This document shows, in pieces, positions 49,781-61,590 of a stretch of 64,000 nt of DNA. Where the stretch lies: NCBI GenBank assembly GCA_963995525.1, contig OZ023211.1, positions 906,598-970,597 on the forward strand. The letters run 5' to 3'. Under the pieces are notes generated by a model that saw only the letters and a list, made by a program, of their open reading frames with translations, searched no databases and had not been told where the DNA came from. The translations under genes were made by a program, and so were the position numbers. Source of the DNA: Escarpia spicata. Taxonomy: Eukaryota; Annelida; Polychaeta; Sabellida; Siboglinidae. How positions within the stretch are numbered: position 1 is the first letter of the stretch; every line of letters begins with the position of its first letter.

Positions 49781-49962
49781 CAATATAATTGTGATAGTAT
49801 TACAATATAATTGTGATAGTATATATTGCAATACTACCACATATGACACTATTACAATATAATTGTAATAGTAAATATTGCAATACTACCACATGTGATA
49901 GTATTACAATATAATTGTGATAGTAAATATTGCAATACTACCACAGGTGATAGTAGTACAAG
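49781..49962. repeat. 52-bp repeat, three copies
   Basis: caatataattgtgatagta and attgcaatactaccaca recur at about 49803, 49855 and 49907. Confidence 0.88.
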
Positions 49963-49969
49963 ACGTCAC

Positions 49970-50775
49970 CAGTACAGGTCAATAGGAACAATTAGCACAG
50001 TGACACAGGACAACCTAATAAAGATGTCACCAGTACAGGGTCAAGAGGAACAATTAGCACAGTGACACAGGACAACCTAATAAAGAAGTCACCAGTACAG
50101 GATCAAGAGGAACAATTAGCAGTGACACAGGACAACCTAATAAAGATGTCACCAGTACAGGGTCAAGAGGAACAATTAGCACAGACACAGGACAACCTAA
50201 TAAAGATGTCACCAGTACAGGGTCAAGAGGAACAATTAGCAGTGACACAGGACAACCTAATAAAGACGTCACCAGTACAGGGTCAAGAGGAACAATTAGC
50301 AGTGACACAGGACAACCTAATAAAGACGTCACCAGTACAGGGTCAAGAGGAACAATTAGCAGTGACACAGGACAACCTAATAAAGATGTCACCAGTACAG
50401 GGTCAAGAGGAACAATTAGCACAGTGACACAGGACAACCTAATAAAGATGTCACCAGTACAGGGTCAAGAGGAACAATTAGCACAGTGACACAGGACAAC
50501 CTAATAAAGACGTCACCAGTACAGGATCAAGAGGAACAATTAGCACAGTGACACAGGACAACCTAATAAAGACGTCACCAGTACAGGGTCAAGAGGAACA
50601 ATTAGCACAGTGACACAGGACAACCTAATAAAGACGTCACCAGTACAGGATCAAGAGGAACAATTAGCACAGTGACACAGGACAACCTAATAAAGACGTC
50701 ACCAGTACAGGGTCAAGAGGAACAATTAACACAGTGACACAGGACAACCTAATAAAGATGTCACCAGTACAGGGA
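49970..50775. repeat. 60/62-bp minisatellite, about 13 copies
   Basis: The unit contains caccagtacagggtcaagag, gaacaattagcacagtgaca and ggacaacctaataaaga. Units with or without a ca dinucleotide give lengths of 62 or 60. Open frames across it are by-products. Confidence 0.96.
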
Positions 50776-52749
50776 GTCACAGACACATGGCCCGCCCAGA
50801 TCAACAGTCTAATCAGATCTGTCCCAGTCACATGTCTCATGCATGTGCTGATCGCTGCCTGACATGCATGTTCGCACTGATCATGCAAGCACGCACACAG
50901 AGCGTGCTGGCATGCCGGCGAAGGTGATAACATGATTAGTGTCTATTGTGAAGTCTTTGATGCAGACAGCACGGTGGAGATCAATAGACCAGTGTAAGCA
51001 TCCGCTGGCCTAGATAGTCACACCACGCTCAATGAGGACATCTCTGTTGCTGTCACAGTTTATGGCAGAAACAAAATGTACAACTGGCAGGCCTTCTATA
51101 TTATAATATTACAAACATTTTGTTGCATATAAATCATTATTAACCCGAGCTGAGAAACACTTTACAATAAAAGGGGTAAGCAGAATTGAAACTGTTGACA
51201 ACTGGGTACACCAATGTGCAACTGGGTACGCCAACATACAAATGTGGTTAAAATTATGTTTTAAAATAACAGGCATATCAACAGCGTCTTTGTGCAAAAC
51301 TGTTTGAAACAAATGTTTTCACATGACGGAAGTAACTGATTTTTTTACTATGAATCTGCATGAGAAATGCCACTATTTCTATCAGATGATAAGACAGAAC
51401 ATCTTGATTTAACAATCTGCAATCCAATGCAAAAACTCCAGTGGCAAGTGGACAAGGAAGTCATATTGACTTATCAAGAGTCCATCAATATTTCTCATTT
51501 GTTGCCCAAAATATCTACTGGTCACCACCAAACAAAGATGGACATATTAGGTATTAGCCACATGTAGTGAGATCTCTCTCGTCTTAGCTGAGGAACATGA
51601 TGCCACTGCAAGTTGTAACTACACACAGTCGATCCTTGCTTTATATACTTCCAACGGTCAAGTGTTTTATACACTTCCTTTGAGTATTGCCTGGTACACA
51701 CACATTCTTAATTTACTGCTCAACAACAAAATGTTTCAAGACGGTGAACTAATGACATAAGAAATAAATTGTGATTTACAAAAAAACGCTACACAAATGT
51801 TCTTAAATTAATGTTACTGTAATTGCCTGGTTGGTTGGGTTAAAAATTAAAACTCTTTAGCACAGGTGCATAATGTAAATGGACAATGGGGCTGTGTTGC
51901 CAAATAATTCACATGGTTTTTCAAAAGCACTCAACTACTAACACAGGTCACTGCGCAGACAAATAAATAGCTGAAAAGGTTTGATTTCCTTCCCTCATGT
52001 CAATTATACATGTCGGTTTTCTTGATTTATAGTGTCCAAATTGGTTTGAAAGTTCTCAGCCACATGTCATTCTATTCACCTATTTATATATTCAGTTATA
52101 AAAGACCGCCTGTTTGGTCTACTAACAAATCACACCCTTACTCATTTGGTTTTTGTGGAAGCAAGATTTGTACATCATAACAGTCACTTAGTTATATTTA
52201 TATTGCTCAGTCTGTTTTTGTGACAACACAACATAGTGATTTCAATATAGAGCTATTTTAAATGGTGACCAACAACTTGGTCTTTATACCATGCAGTTAT
52301 TATCCATAACAGAACAACATATTATATTCTTATCAGAGTTATTCTCTTGCTTATAGAAATAGTTTTAGGGCATAATACTAAGTACTGTACCAACATATAC
52401 TCATAACATTTGTTGAACATGCCCAAATTAGAATTAATAATACAGTTCAATGTAATCTGTTAATATTATTTTGTATTTAATAGTATCAATTTGACATAAA
52501 TATGGTGCTCATTCATACTTTAATTTAAATGTCTTGAAGTTCCTGTAAAATTATGTTCTATGCATTGTTTGTAATATGAAATTAACATTGTTCTAGTGAC
52601 CATTTCTATACAATAAACATGGAGCAATACTTGAGAGAAATAATTAAATAAACATTATCTGGTAGTGATCATCTGTCACCAAGTCTTTATAAAATGTTTA
52701 TTTTAAAATGTTTAGAAAGAAACCATACTGCAGCAAATTGGTGTTTATA
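50776..52749. other. Intronic stretch, AT-rich, with one LINE-tail fragment
   Basis: 51430-51492 (ccagtggcaagtggacaagg; gacttatcaagagtcc) is a short relic of the LINE 3' end also found at 29870 and 46030. The rest is AT-rich with no exon recognised. Confidence 0.5.
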
Positions 52750-53720
52750 CAAAGGAAAAATAGAATATGGGTAAATGTTGGCCCCCCTTAAAGACACCTT
52801 TAACAAACATCTACTTTTAATATCTTGAAGGGTCTTAAAAATAAGTTACATATTGTTTAAAATTGCTTGAAAAGGTAATATTTATAAAACTGTCCTATAA
52901 AATTCATAAACAAGAATGAATCTGTTGTGAATAATTTTTGTTATGAAATATAAGCAAATAAAATTGTTTTGTAGTGCTGTTGTCTCTACAAGTATCAGCT
53001 AGACTAACATTAACCATCAGCCATTTACTGGTAGACAAGGACTAAAGTATATTCAATTTAACTAAACAAAATTTAAGACCTTTTTTCCAATTTGGCTGTG
53101 AAAAAGAAAAACAATTACTTGGGCAATTGGATAGAAATAAATATGTTAGTGAAAGCTCAGAATTAAGGGTAAAATAGAAAATGAATAAACACAGAGCCTT
53201 CAAATGCAGAGCTTATTTAACATTAAAATCATGAAACATCTTTAAATTAAAATAACATGTAAAGGGAAAGTCGAAAATGGAATAGGTAAATGCTGACCGT
53301 TCATAAGCACCTTAATCAAACTCAACTTTTTATGATAAAGGTTCCTAAAAAATAAAATAACACATATTAAATAATATTACATAAATGCTGACCCATCAAA
53401 GGTAATTTGAGCTATATTTTTAAATAACAAAAGTTGCTAAAAATAACATTGTAAAGGTAAGATAGAAAGTAGGTGAAAGCAAATTGAGCATACATCTAAT
53501 TAAAAAAATTCAAAGTTCCTAACAATAAAACAAAAGAATATCTAAAGATAAAATAGAAAGTATACAAATGCTTATCATTTGAAGGCGCAGATTGAGCAAA
53601 CATATAATTTTAAAATCTTCAAAGTTCCTAAACATAAAACAAAAGAACATTTAAAGATAAAAATAGAAGGTAGATAAATGCTGACCCTTCGAAGGCACCT
53701 TGTGCAAACATCTGGCCAGC
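52750..53720. repeat. Decayed tandem repeat of about 80-110-bp units
   Basis: The words gtaaatgctgacccttcaaag, aaaatagaaagtag and caaagttcct return irregularly; the best pair is 53511 and 53620, 109 bases apart. Divergence is high. Confidence 0.65.
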
Positions 53721-54940
53721 AGGAATGGCCTGCTGGATGTGTCCACTCGCCAAGTCAACATGACACAGTGACATTGTCATCGCTGCATTCATCTCAGAGT
53801 CACTAGTGTCGGTGGTGCCAAATGGCAAGTGGTGCTGCGGTGCAGCGGTGCGGCGGTGCAGTCCGGCGGTGCAATGCGGGGCCAGCAGCAAACCGTGTGT
53901 CGAAGTGACTTGGTCAAAACAGATCATCTCCCAACGTTAGGACAGCCGAATCGCGGTGTTGCAGTTGCCGTCACTCCAAAGTGGTGACATCGACGCCAGC
54001 GACGTGTCATCTGCGACGATGCTGATGAAGCAGTGACAACCCCATCCGTGATCAGCCTCTCACGCCTTCTCGCCGACTCGGCCAGCCAACCGGTAGCCAC
54101 CTCCACTAATCTCATCTCAGCACGTATCAATCTGACGGCGGCGGGTGGCAACTCCACAGAGATGCCTGCAGTGTTCTTTCATTGGCCGTCAATGCGTGCA
54201 GCGTGCACCGCATGCATGCCTCCACGCATGCAAACGCGTGTTCACCATTTTCACTGCCACATGTGCCAGTGGTTAGGAAGCTCAGGCCCGTTCTGGTACC
54301 ACAGTACGGCTGCACCAGCTGTCACTCCAGCTGAGATTGCTGATGTAAATAAGAGGCAACCGTCAGTATATATCACATGGTTTCTTTGCCGTCATTTCAC
54401 TCACAGCTCAACAGCGATGTTTCTCTGTACAGAGAAGCAGAGTTGTCTTTCTGGTGTCACTCCACAACCTGTGTTAGTATTAAAGTCATCCTTCTGTGTG
54501 ATTTTTAGCAAGCGTTGACGTACTATTCAATGACATCAGTTACCCTGCATTGCTGCTGTATGCAGTGCTACAAAGTGGCACTGTCACATGTGGTGCTGCC
54601 CCAGTCTGACTGCGTTCATGTGCATGCCTCAAAGAACTTCACCCCGAACGTCAAGCAAGGCACGCGGCATAATGCAACGCTACCATAACACGGCTAACAT
54701 AATACGCACACACCTCTTTGAAAGCCACCTCACACTGCTCTGAAAAGCAGCGGCAAAAACGAGTGAACAGCGCCATTGTCACGCACAAAACACATTTCAC
54801 TTTGGTGTTACCTCCGTGATTTACATATGTCTACTGTGACTGCCGTCTAGCGCTGGTTCCAGACGCACTCAGGTGAAACATTACACCCCAGTCAACCTGA
54901 ATAACTGCCCACATCTGGGTGGGATAATGGGCTTGTAATG
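53721..54940. other. Unique CpG-rich stretch, candidate regulatory region
   Basis: 53740-54330 has many CpGs (ggtgcggcggtgcagtccgg, aatctgacggcggcgggtgg) in an otherwise AT-rich window. The open frames here (for example 54033-54518) have no recognisable domain. An alternative promoter or enhancer of the host gene is possible; this is inference. Confidence 0.35.
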
Positions 54941-55257
54941 AGGGTTAATAGTGGATAGCAGAGGAAACAGTGGGGGAAATTACTGCTGGAGAGACAATGG
55001 TTGTTAAATGTATACAACTGTTGTCTATTCCATTGGGGAAATGCAAGCAAAAAGAAAGTGATAAATTAAACAGAAATATCTTGTCTGACAAAATATAAAT
55101 TAAATGCCAGGTAAAACTTCAATTTTAATGGATCAAGGAAAGACTCAATTTCACATTAGATTTAGAGCTTGTTTGTAAACACAATAAAACTTACACGGCC
55201 ATATTAGTGGACAAACAACGAATTAGCTCATGAGTAATATTCACTCTTTATGTGCGA

Positions 55258-55600
55258 TAAATATTAAAAGTAAGTTCTTATATAGCGCAGTATCCAGTCC
55301 TCAGGACTGTTCAAAATGCTTTACACTTTACTCCCTGGCAGACTTGTTTAATCGAACACCATCTCGACTTCTCCAGGAAGCATTCAGTTACCCTGCAATT
55401 AATGCGCGAAGACTATTCCTACACAAATAACCACCACTGTCTATAGCCAGGTACTCATTCATATAGTTGAGTGAACTGAAGCAATGTAGAGTAAACGAAC
55501 TTGCCCAAGGTTCAACACCGCCACACAGAATTCGAACCCTCGTTCTCTCAGTCGAGAGTCCGGAGCGCTTACCGCTCTGCTCCGCAACTCCACTCCACAT
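55258..55600 (-). mobile_element. Full-length tRNA-derived SINE
   Basis: On the minus strand it opens with a tRNA-like head: a box-A-like gagcggtaagcgctccgg (around 55560-55580) and a box B ggttcgaattc (55528-55538). A body with ttgaaccttgggcaagttcg follows. It ends gcgctatataagaacttact with an AT-rich tail at about 55258-55290. The layout fits molluscan SINEs of the V-SINE/CORE type; the exact family was not determined. Confidence 0.8.
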
Positions 55601-58077
55601 AATTATACTGAAATGGATATGATTTATAAGGAAAAACATTCATACAAAAAAAATGTCATGGAAGGAAAACTATAAACTTGTAGCACTGACATGATTAATT
55701 ATTACAACAAACCAAGACACAACATTTACAGATTACCCATAACATTCAGGAATTCATTAACTCTATCCTCTAAGAGCTGGCAAAAATGGACCAGCATGGC
55801 CACAGTTCCAGGTTTAATTTAATGTTCTCCCTTCTGTCAGATCATCCCCAGGCCTCCCCATCTCCCGTCCCACGTAAATATCCAATTCACTCTCAAAGCT
55901 GCCCGACCTGCCCAATAGGTGTTGCATTTATTCAACTGGCATAAACGTAATACAAAACACCAACACAACTGTAGGATCGTGTCTCTCTGTCTCAGGCCGG
56001 CGAAAACAACTAATTGACAATTTTCTCAAGGGGAGCAGCTCCTTCCTATTCACATCAAATTTGTGAGTAATTACAGGGTGTCGGGAGCAGGCATGGTCGC
56101 CGTCACATGCTTACTGAACACTGACAATCGAGATCACTCTGAGTCAACCTTACCATGACTCAGTCAATGGGGGGAATCTCTGCCTGACATCCCGCCACAC
56201 AAACTGTGACGTCCAATTACAACACTGCAACATTAACCAGTGGCTGCAGATGTTTTCTGACGAAATGATCCTGTTAAGTAATCATGAACCCGCGACAACA
56301 AACAAAATAACCAAAGTGCCGTTCTTAAATTTTAAACTCACTCATTTAACGTTGAAAAATTACCAATGCTGTAATCAGACATCTGTACCACAACATTAAC
56401 CAGTGGCTGTTGATTCTTCTTATGATCGAGTTAAGTAATCATGAATAAAAACAAAGAAAAACAACAACCAAAGAGTTGGTCTTAAATTTTAAACTTGCTC
56501 ATTTTAATGTAGATAAATTATACCGTAGGTAATCAGAATTCTGTACCACAAAACGGACATTGGTTCAGGATAATTGGAATATTAACGGAGACGGATTAAT
56601 TCTGTTGCTGTGAAGTATGATTAATCAAGTGGCATGTTCAAAACAAATTGGCTAGAGACTTGTCATAAGCCAAACGCACATCAATGAATGATCGAGTTGT
56701 AGAAATGTGACAAATGTGCCCCAAAGCAGTATCACTAACAAACAAGGAAATGGAACTTTTAACAACTTTATTTTATTGACAAACAATTGGTGTTACTGTT
56801 AGACTACGGACAAGTAATGAATGTCAATAATGTTCATTATTGCAAGAGTAAAATGTGTTAAAATGGTTTTGTGTTAGGTACAACCATTACAATTATTCCA
56901 GCACCAACACACCCCGTGCAGTGGAAAGTAGTCGTGAACAACTTTGTTGTTTGTGTGTGAAATTTATTATGTGTAAACAAACAACATATTTGTAAATAAT
57001 AGTAATAAAATGTATGGATAATCATCTGTAGAATTGAAATGTGTCCTGCTAATGATGTTGTCTCTTGGTATTTAAACGACTGTCTTAATTCTTTTAGCTT
57101 GGATTTTTAGACGTGAACAACAGTCAGTGAACATGTATATAATGTTTAAAGTGTTTCATTCTTGATTACCTACCGACATATGGTGACGCAGTGCCTAATC
57201 TGAAGTTAATTATGTGTACTGCATTGGCAATTTTCTTCCCACCACACGTAAACTGGTGGGAAATGACCATGAAATTTCGAATTAACAAAAAACTAGTCAT
57301 GAAAGACACTTAGGATTACCGCGATTTAGTCGCCGTAATTTGGTGTAAACGTCATTGGTAAGTCAATAAAACGTTTTGGCGTTCTCCGACAGTCCGACTC
57401 TGTCTCGAGATCGGTAATGAATGTTCACTAATTATGTGAACGAGTAATATGACGTAATCACAAAGTCAAAAGTTCGACCATTCCTGCAGCTAAATAAGCA
57501 ATTGATGCACCAATTTTTTATTTACTAATTCCAAGGTTATTACGAATGACTTGGGGTGTATTTCTGATGACCAAACGCATTATTTAGCGATATTGTAATT
57601 ACCAAATGCATTAATTGGCATTTGGCCAATCATATGGCATTGGCGTTTTCTTTTACCGAGACGGAGTCAAGTCTGCTGAACTAGAAGCCAGAGAGTGAAA
57701 CTGAACTCTGAAGGGCTTTGTTTTAATAATTGCATTAGTTCTTAAACTTTAAGCTTAACATGATTGTTTGTATCACCTACTTTCTTACCTCAAACACATA
57801 TATTTTTCAAGGAAACCTTTTCATGGTATCTTATAAGTTATCAGTTCGCATTGATTCACAGATTCGCGATTCGTCTTACAGGCGCCCAATGCGCGGTAGT
57901 TCAGTATCGCCATCTACCGGCAATACAATACACTGTATTACAGAAAACCGTGCACCTGCACGTTTGTCGTCACTCACCAGTCGGTCACCAACATTTAGAT
58001 CGATTGTAGGGGAGATGCCAAATGAGGCAAATCTGTCTGTAATGTTTTAAAACAACCCAAACCGTTCTTTGGACTCT
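55601..58077. other. Long unique intronic stretch, candidate non-coding elements
   Basis: 55840-56260 and 57170-57720 are unique and CpG-bearing with motifs such as cactaattatgtgaacgag and atgacgtaatcac. 56230-56550 contains a diverged tandem duplication of about 161 bases (acattaaccagtggctg at 56230 and 56391; cttaaattttaaact in both). No exon was recognised. Confidence 0.4.
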
Positions 58078-58163
58078 TTGGACTCTCGATAAGCCAAAAG
58101 GCTTCCTTGTCCAACTGCCATCCAGAGTAATTTTCTGGATGGCAATCTTGTTAAATCTTGTTC
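58078..58163 (+). mobile_element. 3'-end fragment of the CR1/L2-like LINE, plus orientation
   Basis: ggactctcgataagccaaaa, ggcttccttgtcc and tggcaatcttgttaaatctt match in reverse complement the 3' UTR at 45980-46080. Only the last 85 bases or so are present. Confidence 0.8.
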
Positions 58164-58719
58164 AAAAACAGTTAGATAACATGTGTACTGCTGATAGCTA
58201 GTTTAGCCACCAGCAACGATAAACTATTCGAAACAATTCTGCTCTCTGTAGAACTAAACTAAATATATGCCGTTTGATGTTTTCTTCAAAGCGAAGTGAT
58301 TAATAAGAAACATCAAATACGCCATACGCGGGCATGCGTTTTTTCTACGTGTACACGTGTAGGCCTATTTATCTTGTTTTACGAATACAGAATATATTGT
58401 ACATTACGTATCTATATAAACAGTATGTTGAGTTTTACCACGACTGACACTTTCAATAGCACAATACTTCTAACATGAACAAAACATATATTTTGAACGA
58501 ATTTAAATAATTCCGCATTTAATTAGATTTCCTATGACATGAGCCATGTTTTCTCCAACGCAACATGAAACAAGAAGAGAAAATTGATGCGACCAATATT
58601 CTCGTAATTTATTGTATTTTTAAATACATACATGTGCATCTTAATGTTATACACTGTGTATATGGCCCACACAATAATCGAAATGTGCAGTAGTGTTACC
58701 ATATGTAACCCATGTATTG
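58164..58719. other. AT-rich intronic stretch
   Basis: Nothing is recognised. Confidence 0.5.
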
Positions 58720-58835
58720 TAATATTATAACGACAACGTAATGTATTCTTACATCATGTTTTAGTTTGTAAACACCCCTGAATCTGCTTTGTAGAGATAT
58801 GCGGTGTATAAATCAGTTTGATTTGATTTTAAATA
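58720..58835 (+). mobile_element. Retroelement 3' tail
   Basis: tagagatatgcggtgtataa followed by atcagtttgatttgatttt resembles the (TTTGA)n-ended 3' tails of LINEs or SINEs. Upstream coding sequence was not recognised. Confidence 0.4.
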
Positions 58836-59460
58836 TATTTTAAAAATTAAATTCTTTACACGCTCACTCGTCCGTTTTATACATCATGGGCACGGATGGG
58901 CCTTGAATTTCCGTTACAGCCTACTTCTCTACAACTTCTACTGATTACTGTCAAAAAGGTGGTGTGGTCGTCAGGCAAAATTTATTGCACCATCTGGACC
59001 TTACGTTTTGCAAATCAATGCCACATCTAAATGTGGCGACTAACAAAACGTTGCATGTTACGAGGCTGTTCCTCACTAACTGCGGTACATGATAGGCCCA
59101 TTGTCCATTGCCTCAGAAGGATACATTTCAGTCCAGCATCGCTGATGTCCATAGCCGCAACAGTGGGTGTTTCAATGCCCGCCTGCAGACGGTACGCCCT
59201 GCTGCCGTGGAACCAACAGAACGCAGGCTGAGTCGCCTATCTATGCCAGCGGTCAGCTTCCGAACATAACCTACATATGTGGCAATTTTAGTCTTCCACC
59301 GGTACACGGCAGTATACGTTCACTTATGGAACGGCTATAAGTTGTAACGTGTATATCAGTACTTTGTAACAGGATTGTTACCCAACACATACGCTCCATA
59401 ATTATGGCAAGTAGACAATCAAGTCGTGACAATGAAAATGTGGCGATCATGTCTCCCTGG
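58836..59460. other. Unique stretch, nothing recognised
   Basis: It contains some CpGs near 59030-59330. The open frames here lack recognisable motifs. Confidence 0.4.
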
Positions 59461-59706
59461 GGCGGATCCAGAGAGGGTAGTCTGGGAGGGAGGGGCACAA
59501 AAACCTCCACTTGCGACCGACCCAAATGGTGTAGAAAATTTGTCGCTGCCCCTCGTCGCCGTAACTTCAGCTTCTCCGCTGTTTCGCCTCGACTGGTGAC
59601 ATCGAAAGGCGTGTGGGAGTGCTGTTGAAATGTTTCGCCACCTTAACGGGGAGCACATTTCCAAGTCTAGGGGGGCCCGCCAACTCCGAAGCCCCCTGGA
59701 TCCGCC
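59461..59706. mobile_element. MITE-like element with GGCGGATCCAG ends
   Basis: ggcggatccag at 59461-59471 and ctggatccgcc at 59696-59706 are an exact 11-base inverted repeat enclosing 224 bases without coding capacity. The same GGCGGATCCAG core begins the hAT-like end at 59961. Confidence 0.6.
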
Positions 59707-60179
59707 TACGTTTTCTTATCAACAAGCACAGGTCTACGTGTTTGCTAGTGTCTAGTTTTTCAGTGTTCTCGCCAAAGGTTCAAGAGTGAGCATGTAAAAG
59801 GGAAATTGTGTATAAAAGTTAGCAAATGGCCAATACGTTCAAAGCCTAGAAGGACATTTGTGTAAGTCTTAAATCCAATTTCACTCTCGCATTGCCTTTC
59901 ACGAGTTACTGTGACGCCTAGCGAGATCACATAACAATAATTGATTCTTTCTTACGGAGGCAGTGGCGGATCCAGGGGGGTCCCAGGAGTCCATGGATCC
60001 CCCACCCTCCCTGAGGGGGGTCCCGGACACCCTCTGCGAGAACAATAAAAACTAATTTAAAAGTCGTAAGTGGTGTTACCAAGGATTTCACTAATGGAAT
60101 AATAAATAGTGTAGCTGCAGGTTAAACTATTTATTATTCTGAATAACTTGATACATATACCTAAATCTGGTAGGGGCTA

Positions 60180-60565
60180 TCCAATTTCACTGTCCTTCAC
60201 GATCTCTACGAAACTACATCCCTTTTAGAGTTTCCAATAGCAGAATCAACATTAGAAAACACTGTTTTGAATAGATGTATGACCACTTTCAAGACATTGT
60301 TTTTAAGTGATCCAACTTGTGATATATTTTCAGGAGCTGAACCATTTAAATCCTCAATTCAAAAACATTTCTATGTATAACATATGTTTGCCTGGTATAT
60401 TTGATGTTGATATTGTGTGGTTTTTATTTCCCTATTGTTCTTACTGTTTTTATTATTCTATTATTGTTTTATTATTTATATGTATTGCTTCAGTTATCAG
60501 TCCTGTTACTGGGTCCACTGGACCTGTTGGAATCTGAATAAATACAATACAATACAATACAAATC
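60180..60565 (+). mobile_element. Possible LINE 3' end with (AATAC)n tail
   Basis: A short frame with FKSSIQKHFYV resembles a LINE C-terminus. It is followed by a UTR containing tgggtccactggacctgttg and ends ataaatacaatacaatacaa at about 60540-60562. The call rests mainly on the tail. Confidence 0.35.
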
Positions 60566-60789
60566 AATGCGCAAGTAACATTGCATAGGCCTACCCGTGT
60601 CCATTGAAACGCCTTCACAAGTAGCGCTCGCTTATGAACTGAACTATGAAGATCATTGGTGGAACTGCATGAGAGCGTTCAAATTTGCAGCCGCTTAATC
60701 ATTATTCATGTTAGCTGATCCAAAGCTTCGAAAATGCAACGCAAGCGAAAGGTGACTTCATTCGTGATGGTATCCTGGAGGAAGTCGTC

Positions 60790-61086
60790 ATGCAGGATTG
60801 TCCTCTATATCAGCTGACGAAACTGTTGATAGAACGAATCATGAGCACATTACATTAGTACTGCGTTTCTGCGATGCAAGTGATGAGATCAGGGAAGAGT
60901 TTGTAGAGTGTGTGGCTTGTCCGTCTACGACGATTGAAGCCTTACCTGAAACGATTATCAACAAAATCGAGAATGACTGGAATCTACCTCTGGGCCAATG
61001 CAGGGGACTAACATACGACGGTGCGGGAAATACAGCCGGCTCGCAAAGGGGAATAGCAGCAAGAGTGCGACAGAAGAGGTCAAAAG

Positions 61087-61174
<88 letters not shown>

Positions 61175-61590
61175 TTCTAGCCACAAACTTAACCTTGCTT
61201 TAGTTAAAGCAATGAGTATTACCGCCATTAGGAACAAGATGGACAATGCAGACAAGCTGATTAGATTCTATAAATTTTCGCTGAAGAGGCAATGCAAATT
61301 GGAGAAATGGATTGAGGAAATCCAGGACGGTGAGGCAGATAAAGTGAAGCTAAAGAACTCTGTCGTACCCGGTGGATTGCACGCTGTGGTGTGTCCAACA
61401 TCTTCATCGGTTTACACGAGTGCATTGTGAACTCCTTGGAGGAAATACGTCACAGCAGGGAGGAGCGGAATGCACAAAGCGCGAATCATGCCACGACGCT
61501 TCATCTTTCCATCACACAATTTCCCTTCATTGCTGCATTGATCACAGCACGAAATATTATGGCATATCAGCCAAGTCTATGCAACATGGA
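60790..61590 (+). pseudogene. hAT / ZMYM1-like transposase fragment with internal (CA)n expansion
   Basis: Encodes part of a DUF4371/hAT-type transposase related to zinc-finger MYM-type protein 1. The frame 60798-61430 reads SISADETVDRTNHEH (DDE/RNase-H-like first block) and GQCRGLTYDGAGNTAGSQRG (the conserved YDGAGNMAG block). After KAT there is a run of Thr-His repeats, then CSSHKLNLALVKA (the CxxHxLNL block). At about 61358 the frame shifts by one base: the next frame gives CRTRWIARCGVSNIF (canonical TRWxxR) and IVNSLEEIRHSREERN, QFPFIAALITARNIMAY. The N-terminal zinc finger and the C-terminal dimerisation domain are missing. The broken frame and microsatellite make an active enzyme very unlikely. 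Confidence 0.8.
61087..61172. repeat. (CA)n microsatellite inside the transposase frame
   Basis: About 43 uninterrupted CA dinucleotides lie between the codons for KA and CSSH. The length keeps the transposase frame open, encoding alternating Thr-His where relatives have only about three residues. Confidence 0.97.

Larger units (their letters stand above)
59961..61590 (+). mobile_element. Degenerate hAT-superfamily DNA transposon, left end present
   Basis: Starts cagtggcggatccagggggg, the kind of terminal sequence seen on hAT-type elements. It contains the transposase remnant from about 60790 and probably a retroelement 3' end at 60180-60565. No matching right end was found: the sequence changes at about 61590 into the minus-strand pseudogene. 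Confidence 0.5.

Noticed and set aside
53628..54518. Open frames on both strands as possible N-terminal exon of the trh-like gene
   Set aside because: No similarity to known Trh/NPAS3 N-termini; the length fits chance in GC-richer DNA.
55500..55600. Functional tRNA gene on the minus strand
   Set aside because: Box A and B are recognisable but the cloverleaf is not intact and a SINE body and tail follow.
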